From positions 1 to 10,515 of the forward strand of contig ONWL01000045.1 in assembly GCA_900321525.1 (NCBI GenBank): a stretch of 10,515 nucleotides of DNA, read 5' to 3'. The DNA comes from an uncultured Eubacteriales bacterium (GTDB lineage Bacteria; Bacillota; Clostridia; Lachnospirales; Lachnospiraceae). The number at the start of each line of letters is the position of its first letter. Positions within the stretch are counted from its first letter, which is position 1. Of this stretch, positions 1 to 5,560 are shown piece after piece. The notes below the pieces were generated by a model, which did not search any database, was not told the DNA's origin, and was given only the letters and a program-made list of their open reading frames with translations. The translations under genes were made by a program, and so were the position numbers.

Positions 1-12
1 AGGAAACATCAG

Positions 13-861
13 TTGGAAGTAGTATTGGCAAAGACTGCCGGTTTTTGCTTCGGTGTCAGTCGGGCAGTGGAGCAGGTGTATGAGCAGCTGGAGAAAAATC
101 AGGGTGTGCCTATTTATACATTTGGTCCTATCGTGCATAATGAAGAAGTAGTGGAGGATCTGAAATCCAAAGGGGTGCAGGTGATCAATACAGAAGAGGA
201 GCTGGCAGCCGTTGAAGAGGGCATTGTCATCATACGGGCCCATGGAGTGGCAAAACGGATTTATGATCTGCTGGAACGAAATGGCGTGACAGTAGTAGAT
301 GCCACCTGTCCTTTTGTAAAGAAGATTCACAAAAAGGTACAGGAAAGCAGCCGGGCAGGGCGAGAGATCATCATTGCCGGGAATCCGGTGCATCCGGAGG
401 TGCAGGGCATCATTGGATGGTGTGAAACGCCGGTGACGGTGATTGAACAGCCGGAAGATGTGGAACGGCACCAGTGGGATCCGGAGAAAGAATATTGTTT
501 GGTGGCACAGACCACGTATCATTATCAAAAATTTATAAATATTATTGAAATTCTGAAAAAAGTATTATATAATATCATATGTGAAAATACAATCTGTAAT
601 GCAACACACGAGCGACAGGCAGAGGCAGCACAAATTGCATCTACGGTGGATGCCATGATTGTCATCGGTGGTCGTAACAGCTCCAATACACAGAAGCTGT
701 ACGAGATTTGCAGAGGGAAATGCAAGGATACTTACTATATACAAACGGTAGATGGTCTCGACACTGGTTGGCTCACTTCTATGAAAAAGGTAGGTATTAC
801 AGCAGGGGCTTCCACCCCAAGAAACATTATTCAGGAGGTAGTAACAGTATGTCAGAGATGA
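13..861 (+). CDS. ispH: 4-hydroxy-3-methylbut-2-enyl diphosphate reductase (IspH/LytB)
   Basis: IspH is the [4Fe-4S] enzyme that reduces HMBPP to IPP and DMAPP, the last step of the cytosolic MEP isoprenoid pathway. The 282-aa product has the usual IspH length. The three cluster-ligand cysteines are visible: C12 in GFCFGV, C99 in DATCPFV and C195 in NTICNAT. Active-site motifs also present are VHN (H42), RAHG (H77), HPEV (H127/E129), AQTT, the RNSSNT loop and GASTP near the C-terminus. The start is a TTG at 13; an AGGA at 1-4 gives 8-base spacing and the N-terminus MEVVLAKTAGFCFGV is complete. The 3' end overlaps rpsA by 13 bases in another frame, and the rpsA ribosome site lies inside the ispH codons for QEVV. 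In many Clostridia the two are fused into one polypeptide; here they are separate. An AT-rich dip at 525-600 contains a promoter-like sequence. Family assignment is near certain. Confidence 0.97.
   Translation: MEVVLAKTAGFCFGVSRAVEQVYEQLEKNQGVPIYTFGPIVHNEEVVEDLKSKGVQVINTEEELAAVEEGIVIIRAHGVAKRIYDLLERNGVTVVDATCPFVKKIHKKVQESSRAGREIIIAGNPVHPEVQGIIGWCETPVTVIEQPEDVERHQWDPEKEYCLVAQTTYHYQKFINIIEILKKVLYNIICENTICNATHERQAEAAQIASTVDAMIVIGGRNSSNTQKLYEICRGKCKDTYYIQTVDGLDTGWLTSMKKVGITAGASTPRNIIQEVVTVCQR
545..573 (+). promoter_or_regulatory. candidate internal sigma-A promoter inside ispH, likely for rpsA
   Basis: TTGAAA at 545-550 and TATAAT at 568-573 are separated by exactly 17 bases. This matches 11 of 12 bases of the housekeeping consensus, within a locally AT-rich part of ispH. 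It lies about 275 bases upstream of the rpsA start. Placement suggests extra, ispH-independent transcription of the highly expressed S1 gene. This is sequence match only; activity is inferred. Confidence 0.55.
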
Positions 862-1925
862 GTTTCGAAGAGTTATTAGGAGATTCTTTGAAGACAATCA
901 ACACAGGGGATGTCGTAAAAGGTACAGTTATTGATGTGAAGGAAGATGCGATCGTATTGAACATCGGCTATAAGGCAGATGGTATCATTACCAGATCAGA
1001 GTACACCAAGGACTCCAGCGCAGTTTTAACCGATCTGGTACACGTTGGCGATGAATTAGAAGCCAAGGTACTGAAGGTGAATGACGGTGAGGGTCAGGTA
1101 CAGCTGTCTTACAGAAGATTACAGGCTGAGAAGTCCAGCAAGGTCATCGAGGATGCATTCAACAACAACACTGTTTTGAAGGCAACCGTAAGTCAGGTTC
1201 TGTCCGGTGGTCTGAGTGTCATGATCGATGATACCAGAGTATTCATTCCGGCAAGTCTGGTTTCCGATACTTATGAGAAGAATCTGGAAAAGTATGCTGG
1301 TCAGGAAGAAGAACTCGTCATCACCGAGTTCAATCCAAGAAAGCGCAGAATCATTGGTGACTGCAAGCAGCTGATCGTAGCAAAGAAGAAGGCAATGCAG
1401 GAAGAACTGTTTGCAAGACTTGAGGTTGGTCAGACTGTAGAAGGTACTGTAAAGAATGTAACTGACTTTGGTGCATTCGTAGACTTAGGCGGCGCAGATG
1501 GTCTGCTTCACATTTCCGAGATGTCCTGGGGACGTGTTGAGAATCCGAAGAAGGTATATAAGAGCGGCGATAAGCTGAAGGTTCTGGTAAAGGGTATTGA
1601 TGGCAACAAGATTGCACTGAGACTGAAGTTCCCGGAGACCAAGCCATGGGCAACTGCTGCTGAGAAGTATGCAGTAGGCAACGTAGTATCCGGTAAAGTT
1701 GCACGTATGACAGATTTTGGCGCGTTTGTTGAGTTAGAGACTGGTATCGATGCATTGCTGCACGTATCCCAGATCGCAAAAGAGCACATTGAGAAGCCTT
1801 CAGATGTATTATCTTTAGGTCAGATCGTAGATGCAAAGGTCGTTGATTTCAACGCAGAGACCAAGAAGATCAGCTTGAGCATTAAGGCTTTACTGAATTC
1901 TATTCCGGATGAGGATTATGAATAA
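849..1925 (+). CDS. rpsA: 30S ribosomal protein S1, four-domain Firmicutes type
   Basis: The protein binds mRNA through S1-type OB folds on the 30S subunit; in low-GC Gram-positives the short S1 homologue's role in initiation is less central than in E. coli. The start is ATG 849, preceded by AGGAGG at 833-838 with 10-base spacing; an in-frame opening from 708 is only read-through from another ispH frame. The 358-aa product carries four S1 domains at about residues 19-89, 105-170, 193-261 and 277-346. The last two are best conserved (VTDFGAFVDLGG with GLLHISEMSW, and MTDFGAFVELETGIDALLHVSQI). A bridging motif RKRRIIGDCKQL follows domain 2. The C-terminus is acidic (PDEDYE). Codons lean to GGT, AAG and CTG, as expected for high expression. 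It overlaps ispH by 13 bases and probably has an internal promoter; two hairpins follow the stop. The C-terminal domains of the six-domain E. coli S1 are absent, which is normal here. Confidence 0.95.
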   Translation: MSEMSFEELLGDSLKTINTGDVVKGTVIDVKEDAIVLNIGYKADGIITRSEYTKDSSAVLTDLVHVGDELEAKVLKVNDGEGQVQLSYRRLQAEKSSKVIEDAFNNNTVLKATVSQVLSGGLSVMIDDTRVFIPASLVSDTYEKNLEKYAGQEEELVITEFNPRKRRIIGDCKQLIVAKKKAMQEELFARLEVGQTVEGTVKNVTDFGAFVDLGGADGLLHISEMSWGRVENPKKVYKSGDKLKVLVKGIDGNKIALRLKFPETKPWATAAEKYAVGNVVSGKVARMTDFGAFVELETGIDALLHVSQIAKEHIEKPSDVLSLGQIVDAKVVDFNAETKKISLSIKALLNSIPDEDYE

Positions 1926-1948
1926 TTATTAAATGAAGCGAGTCAACA

Positions 1949-1970
1949 CATCAGTCCGGTTGGACTGATG
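1949..1970 (+). other. perfect 9-bp hairpin just after rpsA
   Basis: CATCAGTCC (1949-1957) and GGACTGATG (1962-1970) are exact inverted copies around a GGTT loop, 23 bases after the rpsA stop. No T-run follows, so it is not a terminator by itself. It may protect the 3' end of the rpsA transcript or help the terminator that begins 8 bases later. The pairing is seen directly; the role is inferred. Confidence 0.55.
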
Positions 1971-1977
1971 CATATAG

Positions 1978-2018
1978 AAGGCGGTTGTCACACCATATGG
2001 TATGGCAGCCGCCTTTTT
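1978..2018 (+). terminator. intrinsic terminator for ispH-rpsA
   Basis: A stem of about 16-18 bp (1978-1994 with 1999-2015) closes on an ATAT loop and runs into TTTTT at 2014-2018. Two interior positions are U-G wobbles and one is a C-A mismatch on the plus strand. The wobbles become mismatches on the minus strand and no T-run follows in that direction, so it is mainly a plus-strand terminator. It separates rpsA from the convergent exonuclease gene ending at 2060 and may weakly stop that transcript too. Confidence 0.85.
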
Positions 2019-2059
2019 GAAATAAAACTTTTTGAGTAAAATGGCCATATGTGATCAGG

Positions 2060-3148
2060 CTACCGGGACATGGTCTGCAAAAACAGTTGCAGATATGCTT
2101 CCAGAAAGGCACGTTCCGGTTGGAAGAGGATGTAACAGTCACGAGACGAATACTCTTCACGCAGCACAGGGATGGTTTCACCGGACAGTGTCAGCTCAGA
2201 AACTGCTTTTTTACCGGCTGGCAGAGGCAAATAGCAGCCTTCCTGCCAGGTATAGGCTGTTTTGGCAGTGGCTTTCTTTCTATGGGCTGGGTCTACAAAC
2301 TGAGCCACTTTTTTATGGATGGCATAATCTTCTAAGGGCAGGTAGTAGTATTCCCTGTAATTTGGATAAAAATATCGCAGTTTCCCTGTATATAGGGGGA
2401 ATGTCACATCCAGATGATCTGCTTCCAGGTGAAAGGAAGCTGATGACAGGGAGAAGCGAATGTCCTTTGGGACAGCAAATGCCAGTTGGCAGGCAATTTG
2501 CAAGGTATCTTCTGTCTGCACACAGGAGAGAACCGTTAGTTTACATTCCGACAGGTCTTTGTAAAACAGAACCGACAAAAGGGGAGGCAGATTTTTCAGA
2601 TCTTCTGCATTGTGGAGTAAAAGCAAATGTTTCAATTCTTCCGATTGGTGATTGGTATAGGTTTTATACACAGAAATCAATTCCCCGCCAGTGTACTGGT
2701 CTTCCCTGTCAATCTTCAGAAAGCGTTCAATGGTTTTTAATTTCAGATTTTCCAGAGAAAGCAGTGATTTCAGGGGGCGGATCTGTTTCAGCAGGTCGAT
2801 GCTGTTCATTTGGTCAAAGGGCATGGAGAGATTGTATTGTCCGGCGCAGGCTTTCAAAAAAGGAATGTCAAATGTGTCTCCATTGAAATGCACCAGTGTA
2901 TCATATTCGGCGCAGTATGCTGTAAATGCACGAAGGACCTGCTCTTCTTCCAGAAAACGTTGTGCCATCCACTGCACCAGCTTCCATTGGCTGCCGTCAA
3001 AGGAGAGGGCACCGATCAGATACAGAGAGGATTTTCCGGCAGACAAACCGGTGGTTTCAATATCAAAAAACAGCAGCCTTTCCGGTGTGCCCAGCCGGTG
3101 TAACGGGTAGGGACAGGGGGCAGTAAACACTTCTTTTTGGTAAATCAT
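2060..3148 (-). CDS. RNase H-like (DEDDh) exonuclease domain protein, YprB/MrfB type
   Basis: A predicted metal-dependent 3'-5' nuclease of the RNase_H_2 (PF13482) type, the family of Bacillus YprB/MrfB, which acts in mitomycin-lesion repair with the helicase MrfA. Numbered from the chosen start, the exonuclease motifs are FFDIETTGL (D29, E31), FNGDTFDIPFL (D94) and LLHNAEDLKNL (H179, D183), so a full DEDDh set is present. An intervening SIDLL (D118) and a basic linker lie between motifs II and III. Residues from about 200 to 362 form a second region that I do not recognise; it ends in hydrophobic EAYLQLFLQTM. The start is the ATG at 3148 (MIYQKEVF), because AAAGGA sits 8 bases before it. An ATG at 3169 adds seven residues but has no good ribosome site. 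The gene is convergent with rpsA and divergent from ruvA; no MrfA-type helicase is adjacent. The nuclease fold is secure, the exact substrate is not. Confidence 0.85.
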   Translation of the reverse strand: MIYQKEVFTAPCPYPLHRLGTPERLLFFDIETTGLSAGKSSLYLIGALSFDGSQWKLVQWMAQRFLEEEQVLRAFTAYCAEYDTLVHFNGDTFDIPFLKACAGQYNLSMPFDQMNSIDLLKQIRPLKSLLSLENLKLKTIERFLKIDREDQYTGGELISVYKTYTNHQSEELKHLLLLHNAEDLKNLPPLLSVLFYKDLSECKLTVLSCVQTEDTLQIACQLAFAVPKDIRFSLSSASFHLEADHLDVTFPLYTGKLRYFYPNYREYYYLPLEDYAIHKKVAQFVDPAHRKKATAKTAYTWQEGCYLPLPAGKKAVSELTLSGETIPVLREEYSSRDCYILFQPERAFLEAYLQLFLQTMSR

Positions 3149-3204
3149 AAAGCAAAATCCTTTCGTCATGTTTTCTTATCTTTACAGTCATTTCTTTTTT
3201 CACA

Positions 3205-3233
3205 ATCATATCTATAGTGTAACACGATGAAAA
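3205..3233 (-). promoter_or_regulatory. candidate promoter for the YprB-like gene
   Basis: Read on the minus strand, TTTTCA (3233-3228) and TATGAT (3210-3205) are 17 bases apart, matching 9 of 12 consensus bases. Position gives a 5' leader of roughly 50 bases to the start at 3148. An overlapping alternative (TGTACA, 17 bases, TACACT) is somewhat weaker. Inference from sequence match. Confidence 0.4.
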
Positions 3234-3285
3234 AAATTTGTACAGAAAAATCGAACAAATGTACTGTGAACCATGTACTATAAGG

Positions 3286-3314
3286 TTGTAAAAATAGTGG
3301 AGATATGATAGAAT
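3286..3314 (+). promoter_or_regulatory. candidate promoter of the ruvA-ruvB-zapA-U32 operon
   Basis: TTGTAA at 3286-3291 and TAGAAT at 3309-3314 have 17-base spacing, 9 of 12 consensus positions. It lies about 58 bases upstream of the ruvA start in the divergent region. I see no clear LexA (SOS) box of the Firmicutes GAAC-N4-GTTC type here, so SOS control is not supported. Confidence 0.5.
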
Positions 3315-3372
3315 AAAAACAACTGTAGCGATTCAGAACAGACTGTAAACAATGGAAGAAAGGAATAAACAG

Positions 3373-3993
3373 ATGATTGCGTATGTGAGAGGCTTGCTGG
3401 CAGAGACGGGGGAGGATTTTATCATCATAGAAAGCAAATCCGGTGTGGCGTACCAGATTCGGGTACCTGGCTCTGTGATTCCGGCATTGCCGGTATTGGG
3501 CAGTGAGGTGAAGGTTCATACGTATTTGCATGTGCGGGAGGATGCCATGCAGTTATTTGGATTTCTGCGGAAGGATGATTTGAAGGTATTTCAGTTGTTG
3601 CTGGGGGTCAGCGGCATTGGACCGAAAGGTGCATTGTCTGTATTGTCTGTGATTTCCGCAGATGATCTGCGGTATGCGGTACTGTCCGAGGATGTAAAGG
3701 CCATTTCCAAAGTACCGGGGATTGGCAGTAAGACGGCCCAGCGGCTGATCATTGAGTTAAAGGACAAGCTGAAACTGGAAGATGTGATCAGAGACAGCCA
3801 GGGCGAGATTGATGTGACTGTGGGTGCATCTGGACAGGGGGCAGATGCCCGTTCAGAGACAGTGCTGGCATTGACGGCTCTGGGATATTCCAACAGCGAA
3901 GCATTGAAAGCAGTGAACCAGGTGAAAGACAGTGAGGCAATGGATACGGAAACGTTGCTAAAGGCGGCATTGAAGAAACTGGCATTGTTTTAA
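3373..3993 (+). CDS. ruvA: Holliday junction branch migration protein RuvA
   Basis: RuvA binds four-way DNA junctions as a tetramer and loads RuvB rings for branch migration in recombinational repair. The 206-aa product is of standard length. It has an N-terminal OB fold (about 1-62), two helix-hairpin-helix motifs (VSGIGPKGAL near 79-88 and VPGIGSKTAQR near 114-124) and the C-terminal RuvB-binding domain (about 158-206, ALTALGYSNSEALKAV). The acidic pin region is represented by REDAMQLFGF. The start is ATG 3373, giving the family-typical MIAYVRG. AAAGGA ends 8 bases before it, so an in-frame ATG at 3352 is less likely. ruvB follows after 37 bases, the universal ruvAB order; ruvC is not in the window. 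Confidence 0.97.
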   Translation: MIAYVRGLLAETGEDFIIIESKSGVAYQIRVPGSVIPALPVLGSEVKVHTYLHVREDAMQLFGFLRKDDLKVFQLLLGVSGIGPKGALSVLSVISADDLRYAVLSEDVKAISKVPGIGSKTAQRLIIELKDKLKLEDVIRDSQGEIDVTVGASGQGADARSETVLALTALGYSNSEALKAVNQVKDSEAMDTETLLKAALKKLALF

Positions 3994-4030
3994 ATAAAGG
4001 AATGGAAACCATTTGAAATGGGGGAGTGAA

Positions 4031-5017
4031 GTGAAGCGACATATTGAAACAACCATTCTGGATGAGACAGAGAAGACAGCAGAGACACAGCTGCGTCCCC
4101 AGAAGTTAGACGAATATATTGGACAGGAAAAAGCAAAAGCCAATCTGAAAGTTTACATAGAAGCAGCCAAATCCAGAGGAGAGTCACTGGATCATGTTTT
4201 GTTTTACGGACCGCCAGGATTGGGAAAGACCACTCTGGCAGGCATCATTGCCAATGAGATGGGCAGTAAGATGAAGGTGACGTCCGGTCCGGCCATTGAG
4301 AAGCCGGGAGAGATGGCGGCTATTTTAAATAATTTAGAGCCAAATGATGTGTTGTTTGTAGATGAGATTCACCGGTTGAACCGGCAGGTGGAGGAAGTGC
4401 TGTATCCGGCCATGGAAGATTTTGTCATTGACATTGTCATTGGAAAGGGGGCGCAAGCCCGTTCTTTGCGTTTGGAGTTGCCCAGGTTCACTTTGGTAGG
4501 TGCCACCACTAGAGCCGGCTTATTGACTGCTCCCCTGCGTGACCGGTTTGGGGTCATTCATCGACTGGAATTTTATACCCCACAGGAATTGCAGACCATA
4601 TTGCTCCGTTCTGCCCAGGTATTGCAGGTACAATTGGATGAGGAAGGGGCATATGAACTGGCGAGACGTTCCAGAGGCACGCCACGTATTGCCAATCGTC
4701 TGTTGAAACGGGTGCGGGATTATGCCCAGGTGCGTTACCATGGCAAGATTACAAATGAGGTGGCAAATGAAGTGCTGGACTTGCTGGAAGTGGATAAGCT
4801 GGGACTGGATACCGGAGACCGTCTGGTATTGCGCACCATCATGGATAAGTTTTCAGGAGGACCGGTGGGTCTGGATACCATTGCTGCTGCCATCGGAGAA
4901 GATGCAGGCACGTTGGAGGATGTATATGAACCCTATTTGATTCAGAATGGATTGTTGCAGCGTACACCCAAAGGCAGAGTTGCCACAGAACTGGCATATG
5001 CCCATTTCGGGTTGTAG
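4031..5017 (+). CDS. ruvB: Holliday junction branch migration ATPase RuvB
   Basis: RuvB is the AAA+ hexameric motor that pumps DNA through the RuvA-bound junction. Counting from GTG 4031 (328 aa), the Walker A motif GPPGLGKTT is at 60-68, Walker B VLFVDEIH at 107-114, sensor 1 LVGATTR at 155-161 and the arginine-finger segment LRDRFG at 169-174. The C-terminal winged helix (about 255-328) contains GLDTIAAAIGED and ends AYAHFGL. The start is uncertain. GTG 4031 gives MKRHIETT and leaves 20 residues before LRP as in Bacillus RuvB, but GGAG is only 4 bases away. An in-frame TTG at 4013 would add six residues, with AAAGGA 11 bases before it. It sits between ruvA and zapA in one transcription unit. 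Confidence 0.97.
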   Translation: MKRHIETTILDETEKTAETQLRPQKLDEYIGQEKAKANLKVYIEAAKSRGESLDHVLFYGPPGLGKTTLAGIIANEMGSKMKVTSGPAIEKPGEMAAILNNLEPNDVLFVDEIHRLNRQVEEVLYPAMEDFVIDIVIGKGAQARSLRLELPRFTLVGATTRAGLLTAPLRDRFGVIHRLEFYTPQELQTILLRSAQVLQVQLDEEGAYELARRSRGTPRIANRLLKRVRDYAQVRYHGKITNEVANEVLDLLEVDKLGLDTGDRLVLRTIMDKFSGGPVGLDTIAAAIGEDAGTLEDVYEPYLIQNGLLQRTPKGRVATELAYAHFGL

Positions 5018-5032
5018 AAAGATGAGGAACAT

Positions 5033-5548
5033 ATGGAGAAACAGACGTATACAAAGGTGGTAATCGATGGAAAGGTGTATAATCTGGCAGGGCAGGAAGA
5101 GGAAGCATATTTACAGCGTCTGGCAAGTCACATCAATCATACCATTGCGGGGTTGAAGGAGCAGGGTGGATGGCAGAAACAGACCACGGAAATCCGCAAC
5201 CTGCAAATCTATCTGCAGCTGGCAGATGCCTATTTGAAACAAAAGGATGAAGCGGATCAGGCATTGGAGCAACTGCGTGAGCTGGAGACACAGACGTATG
5301 ATTTGAAGCATCGTCTGATTTCCGGCCAGATGCAGTTAGAACAGCTGCAAAATCTGCAGACAGAAGCGGAGAGCATGACGGGAAAGTTAGGACAGGCAGA
5401 GGAGCGGGTGACGTTTTTACAGACACAAAATGCAGATTTGAGAGCCCAGATTCAGTTGCTGACGGAGAACAATCAGGCGCTGGAGGGGAAAAATAAGGCG
5501 CTGGCAGAGCGGTATACCCAGTTAAAAAGCCGAATGAAAAATGTCTGA
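5033..5548 (+). CDS. zapA: cell division protein ZapA with extended coiled coil
   Basis: ZapA bundles FtsZ protofilaments and stabilises the Z ring. Residues about 5-75 match the ZapA domain: TKVVIDGKVYNLAG, then YLQRLASHINHTI and the helix IRNLQIYLQLADAYLK. Residues about 75-168 form one long heptad-like, Gln/Glu/Leu-rich helix, a predicted coiled coil. At 171 aa it is well above the roughly 85-110 residues of the Bacillus and E. coli proteins; extended ZapA-like proteins occur in Clostridia. The ATG at 5033 has GAGGAA shortly upstream. It starts 15 bases after ruvB and ends 12 bases before the U32 gene, so it is almost certainly co-transcribed. The domain call is firm; the function of the long tail is unknown, possibly reach or self-assembly. 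Confidence 0.88.
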   Translation: MEKQTYTKVVIDGKVYNLAGQEEEAYLQRLASHINHTIAGLKEQGGWQKQTTEIRNLQIYLQLADAYLKQKDEADQALEQLRELETQTYDLKHRLISGQMQLEQLQNLQTEAESMTGKLGQAEERVTFLQTQNADLRAQIQLLTENNQALEGKNKALAERYTQLKSRMKNV

Positions 5549-5560
5549 TGGAGGAGAGGA

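Noticed and set aside
708..848. Upstream extension of rpsA by 47 codons
   Set aside because: This stretch is ispH in another frame; S1 proteins begin at MSEMSFEELL, which has the AGGAGG ribosome site.
2032..2886. 284-aa plus-strand open frame opposite the YprB-like gene
   Set aside because: It is antisense to a clearly conserved exonuclease, starts within the terminator region, has no recognisable motif and shows irregular composition. It is a shadow of the minus-strand gene.
3149..3372. SOS (LexA) box in front of ruvA
   Set aside because: I looked for the Firmicutes GAAC-N4-GTTC pattern on both strands of the divergent region and saw only unpaired GAAC halves.
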